Source: Atherix ibis
Lineage: Eukaryota; Arthropoda; Insecta; Diptera; Athericidae
Length of the DNA: 64,000 bases
Reading direction: 5' to 3'
Assembly: GCA_958298945.1 (NCBI GenBank)
Contig: OY282606.1
Coordinates: 51,597,920-51,661,919, forward strand
Below, piece by piece: positions 10,514 to 21,452 of the stretch. A program made the translations under genes and the position numbers. The stretch's first letter is position 1. Each line of letters opens with the position of its first letter. The notes under the pieces were generated by a model. The model did not search any database. It saw nothing but the letters and a program-made list of their open reading frames with translations, and was not told the origin of the DNA.

Positions 10514-13500
10514 TTTGAAAATTATTTCTATGCTTTTTTTTTAACTACTCGTACTTTAAACTAAATCCTTTTTTTCAAAAACATTTTTTTTTAATATTAT
10601 TTGTTTAGAACATATCAATTAAACAATAATTATATTGCGTTTTTTTTTTGTTCTTCAGTAAAAACTGTGATTTTATTGTGCCAAGCATTACAAAAAAAAA
10701 GTTTTCAATAAAAATATTTTTCATAAAGAAAAAATGTGTGTGTTTTTTTTAAAATAGAAATTCGCAAAAACCAATCAAACAGATCCCTCACCCCCCCCCC
10801 TCCACAAAAAACAAGAACTATAAAAGTAACTGCAATTGTTCTCATCAAAACTGACCTTTCAATAATAAATAAATTATTTTTCTAATATATGTAAATGAAA
10901 GTGTAAATTTAAAAAATTGTATTTTTTAAAAATAAAAAAATATTTTCGAAGCCGTAGTCTCAGAAATCAAGTTTTTAAAAAAAAATTCCGAATCGTGAAG
11001 AGAAAAATTCACAAAAACTGTTTAAAAAATAATAAACTGCAATAACAAAAACGTAGAGAATTGCGATGGGAAACATTAAAAATGTGCTAAACTCTGTTCA
11101 TCAATAGCAACAATGCGAAAAACTATAGTTTTATCTCTTTTACGACTTCTTATTCGCAAATATTGCCACTTCATTCATTCGTTTAGTCAGGAATCCATTC
11201 ATTCAACCATCCTATCTCTCGACTTCCATTCTGTTCCACTTCATTCCACACAATATGGTTTTTCCCGTTCTCTCGTTCTATCATACACAATTCATGTTTT
11301 GTTCTATTGCATTCGAACTTTCATAGAACTTGTTTTGTGTGTACGTGAATGTATGGCTGCCTATCGAAATTCCATTGAATATACCTTCCACTCTAGCTAC
11401 ACTCTCGTCGTTAACGGAGTGTGGCCATTACCAAAATGGGAAAAAACGAGAGAAAATATCATGGCGGTGCGCACGCCATTATCATTTTATGGGAGGAGCT
11501 ATTAAAATATATTTTAATGGCGTAATTTAATGGTTTATTGATGCACTTGCGACGAATTTGATTTCTTTTTAATTCGATTAGATTTTTTGTTTTTTGTGTC
11601 ATTTCAGTTACTAATTATTTAGAATTATTATTATTTACTTTTGTAAGAGTTAATTTTTTTATGGTAGTTAATAGGAAAATAATTTTATTTTTGATTAGTA
11701 ACCAGGTTTTTTGGAATTTTCCCAAGACACTTATTTTTTGAAGTAGAAAAATATATAAAAATATATAATTACATGATTTAGAGTAAGTTTGTAGAAGAGT
11801 GTTGGTAGAATGATATTAAAATCTATTTTATATTAGTTATAAAAAAAAAGAATTATAATTTTTTCTGCTATACGTTAGTTTTTTTGGCAAGAAATATGAG
11901 GAAATGATTAAATATTAGAAAATAAAAGGAAATTAAAGTTAAAATATAACTTTTGGAAAATATTGTACTTCAAACCATTCATAAGTCTGCCATCTATGGA
12001 GTAACACTGAAACTATTGTTGCCTAGCAACTTTTTCGTAACACAATTCTTCATGATGTAGTTGGGCTATTTTCAAATCTTTTTTTGGAAATAAAAATAAT
12101 TTTTGTTTCTTAAAATGTTTTGAATAAAATTCAAAAAATTTGTGTTTTTTGTTGGAGAACTTTTCACTGAGCATTTGCAGAACGCTGGGTGGTATTAAAA
12201 TTCCAGTGTAGTTTTTCCTAGTAACCAAAAGGTGGCACTTAATTATTTTCACATAAAATTTATTCTATTCAAGAACCTTTTTTTCCAAAATGGACGCCAA
12301 GTTAAGAGTGCTTTGAATAAACGCGCACACATTTTCAACAATTTTCATATTTTACATATTAGAATTTTTTATATTGTGTAGAAAAAAAATATCTGTAAAA
12401 TTTGTTATTAAATAAGATCTGTAATATGTTCTCGGGTTTTTTTTTTTTTTAAATGAATTTCTTAGTCAAAAATGGGAAATTTCAATTAATAAATACTGAC
12501 TCCATGAGTAAAATCATGGTCTTTTCTCTTTTGTATTCGAGATTGGGCCTTTTAAAGGAATCCTAATCCTGACAATGGATGCTAAAAATAAAATTTCCTT
12601 TTAATGTGTAAAAATCATTTTCTTTGGAAAAAAAATAATAAATTCCAAAAAAAAAAAAAAATAATTTAAAATAAAGAAAAAATAAAAATGAATAAAAATA
12701 TTTAAAAAAAAAAATATATTGTATAAAAAAATGGATCCCCTTCTAGAGGGGAAATAAAGCAAAGCTATTTTGAAAAAAAAAAACAAATAAAGCTTCTATA
12801 GAAAAAAAAAAAAACAAATAAAGCGAAGCTATTTTATTTATTTTGCACAAATCACTTATTTTTTATTCCATTATTTTCTGTAATAATTTTGAAAAATATT
12901 TTTTACTATTTGTCCCGAAAAAAAAAACTTAAAAATAAGTTCTTAAAAAATGCTTAACTACGAGTACAAAACCGAATCTTCCTGTTTTGCCATTACAATT
13001 TCCATTTCCATAAATAATTTTCTCCTTTAATTTTGTCTTCCCATTTTATACAAAAAAAAAACATTCCACAAGTGACACCTAAAAACAATTAAAATTCGTC
13101 GTTTATTGAAATTTTCTTCAATTTCCATTAACAGAACAGGAAACCAGAAGAACTTCTTATTTTTAGTACAATAAAAAAGAAAAAGAGGACAAGAAATTAT
13201 TATAGTTTGGGATTATTCCAAATATTTTAAAAATTTCAAGAATTTAGCTTTAATGCAAAATGTTTTTGGTTATTCAACATCAAAATTTTGGGGAATTTTT
13301 GTAAATTTTTTGTTTTTTTTTGTTGTTGTTTAGGGAGGAACTAGTGACTATAAGAAGAAGCAACAAGAAGGGCCTCATTTAAATTCCTATCGAAACTTTC
13401 CCAAACTATTTTCACTGCCTATTAAAATCATTAAGAGATGAAGACAAAGTCTTCTGAATGGGGGACTTTTCTGTAGTAGTTTTGTATATAGTTTTTTGGG

Positions 13501-14923
13501 GGTGTAGGGAAAGTAGGTAAACGAAAAATATCTACTTTGAAACTCACTCAATACTAATTGTCGTTGTAGTAGTTTAATCTGAGAAAAGTTCATTTTTCCT
13601 TTAAGGAACCTCTTGTTTCTATTTCCCTCTTCTTCTATCTAATAAAAATGGTATTATTCCCTCGTAGGTAAAGTTTAAATTTTCTTCAAAAGTTTAAGAG
13701 AATTTGCTTCAAAAGAGAATGGTTAGGGTTGTATTACTATAAAATATGAACAATACATTAAGTTTTGTATAATTTTCTGCTATGATATTAGATGTTGTTG
13801 GTACTATTTACTTGACAATTGTAGACTCTACTTCCCGCAAGAAACTACTATAACGACACGGCAAATAGTTTTACGGTTCGTTGTTGGTTGCTGTAGGGTT
13901 TCAGTGCCTCTGATAAGTTCCTTCCTTAAAGTGTTCTGTTCATGCTGCCATTAGTAGATAATGGACACAACCGGGATGACAGAGGATACGGAAGGATTCA
14001 ACCGCAAAAATCGAACTTCTTATTGACTCGGTATTATTCTCATTGGTGGGCTATGCTCGAGAGCCTATACGGCAACAATGGAGCAGAAACGACATAACGA
14101 ATGAGCGAATATATTTTTGGAATAATTTTGCTAAATAAGCCCTTATACTAACCGAAAATGCTTACGAAATGACCTTGTGAATTGTATCCTAAAATTGTGT
14201 AGACTGTGATGTTCAAATAATTAAGTTTCCCCGTCGTGTGCGGTAATGATGCCAAAATTTTGGAGGGGGTTCTGTTCAGGTTATTTATGGAATTTTTGTT
14301 TTTGTTATTGTTGTTGTTGGTTAATTTACTTATTTGTGATAGTGTATATATGAGAGAGGGTTATTGACTGGAAATATTTGGTTGCTGAAACTCAATGAAT
14401 TTTCAAATTCATAGAAAGGGAAATTTGGATCCATCTTGGAAAGGATATTAGGACCCATTATAACTAAAAGTACTTTTATGAGTTTATTTAGCATAGAATT
14501 CGGTTAAGGCCAGGCACTCAAAATTACCATAGAGACTTAAGAAAATATTTTTTTCCATATCACCTTCCTGGAAAGACGAATCTAAAAATCGGAATCTTCA
14601 AATCGAAATAATTAACGAAATATTTAAAAAAAACCAATTTAGACTCTTAAAAAAAATATGTAAAAATCAATTAAGTTTAGAACTAACATTTTGTAAAACT
14701 CACATTAACATTTTAGGACCTTGGATTTATGATAAATGTTCAAGTTTTATTTTGATTTTTTTTTTAAGATTCTCAAATCTGCCAAAGATGGTATTTTGAA
14801 TATTCAAGATCAAACACCGAAAGTGACATTATAAATGTTAAAGAATCAGTAAAGTATCACCTAGTATTGACTACGAGATATATTTTGAAATTTTACGTCT
14901 AAAAATACGAGGAACTTAAAACA
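10514..14923. other. Long AT-rich interval, no gene seen
   Basis: About 4.4 kb without a supportable gene. It contains a C10 run at 10791-10800, long A and T runs around 12430-12810, and a frame at 12013-12252 (minus) encoding a Lys-rich peptide that I do not recognise. The segment 13790-14120 has more balanced base composition but has stops in all frames. Parts could be introns or regulatory DNA of a neighbouring gene; nothing in the sequence shows this. Confidence 0.5.
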
Positions 14924-14953
14924 TTAGGTTATATAAGCTTAAATCCGCTGTTT
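14924..14953 (+). repeat. Extra M1 terminal repeat outside the M1-a element
   Basis: AGGTTATATAAGCTTAAATC and onward matches the M1 terminal repeat with one extra base. It stands about 16 bp outside the true left end of M1-a (14970). It is either the remnant of an older M1 end into which M1-a inserted, or a duplicated end. Confidence 0.7.
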
Positions 14954-14969
14954 TAATTTCTGGTTTATA

Positions 14970-16228
14970 ACAGGTATATAAGTTTAAATCCGCTGTCAAA
15001 AAAAAACATATCTTTTTCATAGAAAGCAAAAACAAATTTTTTTCAAAGTACTTGCACTCGCTAGCTATATAATTTCCCCATTTTTCGGGTAATTTGTGGA
15101 TACCACGCAAAAAAAATGTTTGCTTTTTCGAGGCAGACCACTCATCAAGCCATTTTCGGATGTCTTTGTAAGAATCGAAGTGCTGCTCAGCAAGTGCGTG
15201 GCACATCGACGAAAACAGGTAGTAGTCGGAAGGGGTGAGGTCTGGTGAATAAGCGGGGTTGGGTAGCACCTTCCAGTTGATTGTTTCCAAATAGTTTTGG
15301 ATCATTTTTGACGTATGCGATGGTGCGTTGTCATGGAGGAAAATCAGCTTGTCATGTCTTAGTTGATAATCCGTCCGTTTTGCACGTAGAGCACGTTGCA
15401 ATTTGATCAGTTGTTGGTAGTAGCGGTGGGCATTGACAGTTTCAACAGGTTTCAACCCTGCTGATCCTACCAAACGCACAGCATCGTCTTCCGTCCGAAG
15501 CGATTTGGTCTTGGGGAAGATGCTGATGGTCGGCCGGGATCAACACACAATTTCTTGCGTTTAGGATTCTCTAAATATATCCAATTTTCAACGCCTGTCA
15601 CAATCCGATGCAGGAACGACTTTCTTTTTTGTCTGGCGAGCAAGATTTTGCATGTGTTTTGACGTCGCTCCATCTGCCTATCGTTCAATTCATGCGGCAT
15701 CCATTTTCCGAGCTTTTCAATCTTCCCCATGCCACGCAGACGATTGGAAATGACTGGTTGAGTAACACCCAATTGCTCCACGAGCATTTGTTGCGATTGG
15801 GTATCGTCTTCGTCCAAAAGAGCCTGCAATTGATGGTCCTCAACCTTCCTAGGCCGATTTTCACGCTTCTTGTCCCACAAGTCAAAATTGCCATCTTTGA
15901 ACCGACGAAACCAATCTCGACACGTTGTTTCCGATAAAGCACTGTCACCATAGGCCTCCATAAGCATTCGATGCAATTCGGCAGCCGATTTCTTCAAATC
16001 GAAGCAGAAAAGCAGAGCTTCCCGCATATGCTATTTTTCTGGCACAAAACTAGACATGATTACCAAAGGAAAATTGTATGTTGTTGTACGAAATTGCTGA
16101 CAATGTGCACTGATTAATGTTGACAGATGTCAAACTCATAAAAAAAAAGTATGGCATTCCTATAGTAGCTTAATACGCTCACTCACGCCATCTACGACCA
16201 AACAGCGGATTTAAGCTTATATACCAGC
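14970..16228 (-). mobile_element. M1 mariner (mauritiana subfamily), copy a
   Basis: About 1259 bp in minus orientation, flanked by TA (14968-14969, 16229-16230). The left terminus starts ACAGGTATATAAGTTTAAAT and the right terminus is the inverse. The family consensus, CCAGGTGTATAAGCTTAAAT, resembles the Mos1 end CCAGGTGTA. Six copies of this family are present in the window. This one carries two lesions shared with other copies: a TAG in codon 9 and a 19-bp deletion in the centre of the transposase. Confidence 0.92.
15040..16057 (-). pseudogene. M1-a transposase, broken
   Basis: The start is the ATG whose complement is at 16055-16057 (MSSFVPEK), followed at once by TAG at 16031-16033, then MREALLFCFDLKKSAAELHRML. 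A long open frame (15467-16027) covers both helix-turn-helix subdomains, WVPHELNDRQMERR (here WMPHELND), and the first catalytic site. That site reads TGVENW instead of TGDEKW, so the first Asp is Val. A 19-bp deletion after CVW(stop)DQQG shifts the frame into 14916-15479. That frame has intact HDNAPSH and SPDLTPSDYYLF and ends with LPEKWGNYIASECKYFE. The usual length is about 345 residues. Confidence 0.88.
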
Positions 16229-16230
16229 TA

Positions 16231-17270
16231 CAATATTTACTAGAAAGAAAAAATCAAAATTCTTAGTTTTAAAGCTTCTTAAAAATACTATAGCAAATGT
16301 TAGAAATGGTTCCAACATAGAGCTCTTAAAATGATGACTAATTATTTTAATTTTAAGATTAACGTGTGCCTTAACGTTTTAGCCAGTTTCAGTAAATTTA
16401 AAAACTCTTTTACTAACTTTAGAACTTTTTAAATCATTTTTCCTATAGTAAAAAAATTTAAAGTCTCTGTAAATGAGTTTTAGCACCTCTTTTAGTTATT
16501 GTTAAAAACAAAAGAATCCTAAATTCTGTATTATTTAAAAAATTTTATTACAAAGTAAAAGAAAAAAAAGCGTATTCATAAATTTTATTTAAAAAAGAAA
16601 CTGTTTTACAGCGATTATTAATAATTTAATAATTTCTTGATATTTTCGAAAGCAAAAAATTAAAAATCATCTACTTTTAAAAAACGTCAAAAGTAGAAAG
16701 TAGAACACGAATTTATGAGTTTCCTTTCGAACTTGTATGTCACACCTTTTTTTTTACTGATAATATATAGAAAAATTATTACAAAAACGAGAATCAACAA
16801 TAAAAAGATTTTTGATATATTTTTTTGGCTGATTAATAAATTTTTTTTGGGTTCATCAATCTTTTAGTTAACAGTGACTCATTGGATCAGACAAAAATTT
16901 GAATATTAGTAAAAGATTGAGATTATTTTATTAAAGATTTTATCAGTAAAATATGTAAAATCTTAAAATTTTTTTTTTCCAAATAAGACGTTTTACGATA
17001 ATTTCATAATTGATCTTTTATTCAAATCTATTTTTGGATATATTTATGATATTTGAAGAGAGTAGTAGTCCATACATAATTTTTTTGATACCAAAATTAT
17101 GATTTTGTCTGGTAGGCAAATAAAAATTTATTGTGAAAAATAAGGGAAAAACTATTACAGAAATGCTATTTAGCCGAAGAAAGGAAACAGGAGACTAAGT
17201 TTAGCTTATTTTAAAAAAATCTTTGCTGTAAATCCATTTTTGAAAGTGACAGAATTGAGTTTAAAAATTT
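16231..17270. other. AT-rich interval, no gene seen
   Basis: About 1 kb between M1-a and the irritans-like mariner. It has no recognisable coding or repeat structure beyond short A/T runs. Confidence 0.5.
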
Positions 17271-17272
17271 TA

Positions 17273-18541
17273 CGAGGATCGTTCAATAAATCCTTAGAAA
17301 ATCCAAGAAATTGCGCTTGTAGTGTCGGTGAAGATTTTTTTTTGTAAGTAGCATTATCGGTAAAGATTTCGGCTTGATCCTAAGCGTAGGTCAATTTCTA
17401 TCGTCGATTAAAGTTAACGACATTTACTTGTGCATAAAAATGGAAAAAAGCGAGTTTAGGGCTATCATCAAACATCTCCATTTGAAAGGCTTAAGCCCGA
17501 AAGAAATCAAAGCCGAGTTGGATGCAGTTCATGCCACATCTGCACCTGTGTTTGCGATGGTTTACAATTGGGTGAATATATTTAAATGTGGCCGTTCATC
17601 CACAAAAGATGAACATCGTTCAGGACGCCCACTTGAGGTGTCTACTCCTGAAATCATCGAAAAAATCCACGATCTGATTTTGAACGATCGGCGAATTAAA
17701 GTGCGCGAATTAGTTGAGGCCACGGCCATATCACAAGGTACAGTCGCTTCAATTTTGCATGAAAAATTGTCTGTGAAAAAAATTTCGGCAAGATCCTATT
17801 CAGAGGAGAATAAGCGCAATCGTGTAGTGGACTCTGAGGCTTTGTTGGCACTCTTTCATCGCAATCCAGCCGAATTCCTTCATCGATATGTCACTGTGGA
17901 CGAAACCTGGATACACTACTACACTCCAGAAACGAAGAGACAGTCATCACAGTGGATTTTCAAGGGTGAACGGGCTCCGAAGAAGGCAAAAACTGTGCCA
18001 TCGGTCGGCAAGGTGATGGCCATGGTCTTTTGGGATTCGCAGGGCATCATTTTTATCGACTACTTGGAAAAAGGAAAAACAATAACAGGAGCGTATTACG
18101 CGTCGTTATTGCAACGGCTGAGCCAGGAAATCAAAGAGAAACGCCCCCATCTGAAGAAAAAAAAATCCTCTTGCATCAGTACAATGCGCGTGTGCACACC
18201 TGCGCTGTTTCCATGGCCAAAATTGTGGAATTGAGAATGGAATTGTTGCAGCATCCCGCTTATTCACCAGATTTGGTCCCGAGTGACTATTTTCTTTTCC
18301 CCAATCTGAAGAAATGGCTTGGCGGACGACGGTTCAATTCCAACGAGGACGTCATTGCTGAAACGGATGAGTATTTTACAGAACTTCCGAAATCCTATTT
18401 TTTGGACGGGATAAAAATTTTGGAAAAACGGTTGGAAAAGTGTAAAGAGCTAAAAGGAGATTTTATTAAAAAATAAAATTTTTTTTTTTTAAAAAACAGT
18501 TTTTTTCCATCTTTTTCTAAGGACTTATTGAACGACCCTAG
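17273..18541 (+). mobile_element. Irritans-like mariner (I1), copy a
   Basis: A 1269-bp element with inverted ends: CGAGGATCGTTCAATAAATC at the left and GGACTTATTGAACGACCCTAG at the right (last base 18541). TA lies at both flanks (17271-17272, 18542-18543). A second copy with the same ends lies at 20159-21330 in the opposite orientation. The sequence immediately to the right (from about 18545) is jockey LINE A ORF1, so this copy sits at or in the 5' part of that LINE. I cannot find LINE sequence on its left side. Confidence 0.9.
17440..18476 (+). pseudogene. I1-a transposase, one frameshift and a lost catalytic Asp
   Basis: The start is the ATG at 17440 (MEKSEFRAIIKHLHLKG), matching the opening of irritans-group transposases such as that of Himar1. 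One open frame runs to 18234 and includes the GRSSTKDEHRSGRP linker, the first catalytic Asp in VTVDETWIHYYTPE, and VFWDSQGIIFIDYLEKGKT. It then enters A9 after GAAG (about 18166-18174), where a -1 shift is needed to reach the frame 18030-18476. That frame carries HQYNARVH and SPDLVPSDYFLF. The second Asp (HQDN) is Tyr here, so the enzyme would be inactive even if the shift were made. Confidence 0.9.
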
Positions 18542-18787
18542 TAATTTAATAATCTTAGCTGAAACACACACTCCCAAATACGTCAAATGTGCAGGCTAGC
18601 ACCTTACCAAGGATTGCAATAAAAAGAAACTACCCCACGCATATGGGTTCTCTGCGACGGTTTGCCATCCCGCAAATTAGAAGGGTTGCTCTACCTACAA
18701 AAGCCTGCAGGATAAAATCAACCCAAACAACGAAATGAACCAACCAACCAACTATTGTGTTATAAATAGTCAACCAGTCCAGCAATA

Positions 18788-20010
18788 TGATTTGCTGCGG
18801 TCGCGGCAGGACCTATCATGGTTTGTGTTAATAATAACTCATATGGCATTTTGGAGGTTAAACATCTGTCATTCATTGGCGATTAGTCATTGAACGAAAT
18901 TGTGTAAACAACAACGTTTTTTTTTTGCTTCAAAAATGTCGCATTTCGTACCAAAAAAGGCCCATTTGCGGGAAGTGTTGATTTACTTCTTCAATTTGAA
19001 AAAAAGTGCAGCTGAAGCACATCGATTGCTCAGCTGAATATGATTTCATCGATTTCAACGTGCGAGAGATGGTTTGTGCGGTTCAGAAGTGGTGATTTTG
19101 ACACGGAAGACAAAGAACGACCAGGTCAGCCAAAAAAGTTTGAAGATGAAGATTTGGAGGCATTACTCGACGAAGACTGTTGTCGAACTCAAGAAGAAAT
19201 TGCAAAATCATTGGGAGTCACTCAAGCAGCCATTTTAAGACGTTTGAAAGCAGCAGGATTCATCCAAAAGCAAGGAAATTGGGTCCCATATGAATTGAAG
19301 CCTTGAGACGTTGAAAGGCGATTTTGCATGTCCGAAATGCTGCTTGAACGGCAGAAAAAGATGTCGTTTTTGAATCGAATCATTACTGGCGGTGAAAAAT
19401 AGATTCATTACGACAACCCAAAGCGCAAAAAATCGTATGTGAAGCCCGGCCAACCAGCCAAATCAACGCCAAAGCCAAATATCCATGGCGCCAAGGTAAT
19501 GAAGGGTGTGATCTATTATGAGCTATTGAAATCGGGCTAGAAGATCACAAACAACCTCTACCAAACACAATTAATCCGTTTGAAGCGAGCATTGGCCGTA
19601 AAACGCCCGGAATATGCGACCAGACACGAAGCCATATTCTTTTTTCTATCATGACAACGCTCGGCCTCATGTTGCAAGACTGGTTAAAAATTATTTAGAA
19701 AACAGTGGCTGGAAAGTTTTGCCTCACCCACCTTATAGCCCAGACCTTGCCCCGTCCGACTACCATTTGTTTAGATCCATGCAAAACGCCCTCACCAAAA
19801 TACGCTTCACTTCAGAACAGGGCATCAAAAATTGGCTCGATTCATTCTTGGCCTCAAAACCGGAGCAGTATTTTTGGCGCGGAATCCATATGTTGCCAGA
19901 AAGATGGGAAAAAGTAGTGGCTTCCGATGGACAATACTTTGAATAAAATATATTGTAACAATTTTTCAAAATAAACACTCAAAGTTTGCCAAAAATCCCG
20001 CATCTTTCAA
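18788..20010 (+). mobile_element. Mauritiana-like mariner (lineage M3) inside LINE A
   Basis: About 1223 bp. The proposed left end is TGATTTGCTGCGG and the right end reverse complements to TTGAAAGATGCGGG, a weak match (TGA...TGCGG shared). TA flanks at 18786-18787 and 20011-20012 support these limits. The protein is of the Mos1 type, related to but distinct from the element at 6264-7494. It interrupts LINE A ORF1. The end positions are the least certain of the mariners here. Confidence 0.7.
18936..19946 (+). pseudogene. M3 transposase, broken
   Basis: The start is the ATG at 18936 (MSHFVPKKAHLREVLIYFFNLKK). A deletion and TGA at about 19034 shift the frame to 19040-19306, which reads STCERWFVRFRSGDF, then an LDEDCCRTQEEIAKSLGVTQ second helix-turn-helix, then WVPYELKP and a TGA. 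The first catalytic site reads TGGEK followed by TAG (usually TGDEKW), so the Asp is Gly and the Trp a stop. A deletion removed the WWD motif. [19 protein letters not shown] and the C-terminal [14 protein letters not shown] are well preserved in 19614-19946. Confidence 0.85.
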
Positions 20011-20158
20011 TAAATAGTCAACCAGTCCAATATTGGACTGATAATAGTCAATAAAAGAAAAAAGAAGAACCTCATCAACAGCAATATTAGCCGCCACAAC
20101 ACCAACAATATATCAGTAAGAACTATATTCCCCCTTCCATCATTGTTATCCCAAGATA

Positions 20159-21330
20159 GGAGGGTCGTTCAATAAGTCCGTTTTTCCAAAAATTTTATCC
20201 CGTCCAAAAAATAGGATTTCGGGAGTTCTGCAAAATACTCATCCGTTTGAGCAATGACGTCCTCGTTGGAAGTGAACCGTCGTCCGCTAAGCCATTTCTT
20301 CAGATTGGGGAAAAGAAAATAGTCACTCGGGGCCAAATCTGGTGAATAAGCGGGATGCTGCAACAATTCCATTCTCAATTCCACATTTTTGGCCATGGAA
20401 ACAGCGCAGGTGTGCACACGCGCATTGTCCTGATGCAAGAGGATTTTTTTTTCTTCAGAAGGGGGCGTTTCTCTTTGATTTCCTCGCTGAACCGTTGCAA
20501 TAACGACGCGTGATTCGCTCCTGTTATTGTTTTTCCTTTTTCCAAGTAGTCGATAAAAATGATGCCCTGCGAATCCCAAAAGACCGTGGCCATCACCTTG
20601 CCGACCGATGGCACAGTTTTTGCCTTCTTCGGAGCCCGTTCACCCTTAAAAATACACTGTGATGACTGTCTCTTCGTTTCTGGAGTGTAGTAGTGTATCC
20701 AGGATTCGTCCACAGTGACATATCGACGAAGGAATTCGGCAGGATTGCGATGAAAGAGTGCCAACATAGCCTCAGAGTCCACTACACGATTGCGCTTATT
20801 CTCCTCTGAATAGGATCTTGCCGAAATTTTTTTCACAGACAATTTTTCATGCAAAATTGAAGCGACTGTACCTTGTGATATGGCCGTGGCCTCAACTAAT
20901 TCGCGCACTTTAATTCGCCGATCGTTCAAAATCAGATCGTGGATTTTTTCGATGATTTCAGGAGTAGACACCTCAAGTGGGCGTCCTGAACGATGTTCAT
21001 CTTTTGTGGATGAACGGCCACGTTTAAATTCATTCACCTAATTGTAAACCATCGCAAACACAGGTGCAGATGTGCCATGAACTGCATCCAACTCGGCTTT
21101 GATTTCTTTCGGACTTAAGCCTTTCAAATGGAGATGTTTGATGACAGCCCTAAACTCGCTTTTTTCCATTTTTATGCACAAATAAATGTCGTTAACTTTA
21201 ATCGACGATAGAAATTGACCTACGCTATGGATCGAGCTGAAATTTTGACAGATACAACAAAAAAAGTATCTTTACCGACACTACGAGCGCAATTTCCCGG
21301 ATTTTCTAAGGACTTATTGAACGACCCTCG
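20159..21330 (-). mobile_element. Irritans-like mariner (I1), copy b, inside LINE A ORF1
   Basis: An 1172-bp element in minus orientation. GGAGGGTCGTTCAATAAGTC at the left and GGACTTATTGAACGACCCTCG at the right are inverted ends, with TA flanks at 20157-20158 and 21331-21332. It splits LINE A ORF1: gag-like sequence resumes on both sides. It is about 100 bp shorter than copy a because the 3' part of the transposase is lost near the left end. Confidence 0.92.
20169..21169 (-). pseudogene. I1-b transposase, near-complete but broken
   Basis: The start is the complement of 21167-21169 (MEKSEFRAVIKHLHLKG). A TAG at 21038-21040 replaces the Trp of VYNWVNEFK. From there one frame runs to 20375 with the GRSSTKDEHRSGRP linker and the first Asp in VTVDESWIHYYTPE. 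The frame is then lost in an A9 run (20444-20452 on this strand) exactly as in I1-a. The shifted frame, 20579 down to 20169, keeps HQDNARVHTC and [12 protein letters not shown], so all three catalytic Asp codons survive. The C-terminus stops early after DGIKFLEKR. It is the least damaged I1 copy. Confidence 0.9.
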
Positions 21331-21452
21331 TATATCCTCAAAATTCTCCCAATTAACCAACGCACTCATAGATCAACTAAACAAAATTCTAACACCACTT
21401 GTAAATCCTTTGATGTCCATTGTGTCAGCTTTATCGTCGACTGTTCAAAAAT

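Larger units (their letters stand above)
18762..20029 (+). repeat. 20-bp direct repeat flanking a mariner in LINE A
   Basis: ATAAATAGTCAACCAGTCCA occurs at 18762-18781 and again, identical, at 20010-20029, on the two sides of the mariner at 18788-20010. Mariners duplicate only TA, so the longer repeat needs another explanation. Confidence 0.85.
18560..21451 (+). pseudogene. LINE A ORF1 (gag-like), in three pieces
   Basis: Piece 1 (18560-18781) reads PKYVKCAG, then HLTKDCNKKK, then a frame with HPAN(stop)KGCSTYKSLQDKIN. This is the CCHC-type and HPANYRGC-type pattern of jockey ORF1 RNA-binding proteins. Piece 2 (about 20030-20156) continues after one mariner, and piece 3 (21333-21451) after another, ending LTNALIDQLNKILTPLVNPL and then a TAA near 21452. 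ORF2 begins almost immediately. The protein would coat the LINE RNA. It is dead here: stops occur and two mariners split it. Confidence 0.7.

Noticed and set aside
12013..12252. 79-residue minus-strand frame as a possible small gene.
   Set aside because: Lys/Phe-rich composition follows the A/T runs; no motif, no neighbour and no start context support it.
15608..15937. Open frame opposite the M1-a transposase; similar ones lie opposite M1-d.
   Set aside because: Antisense shadow of the transposase frame, repeated in each M1 copy because the copies are homologous.
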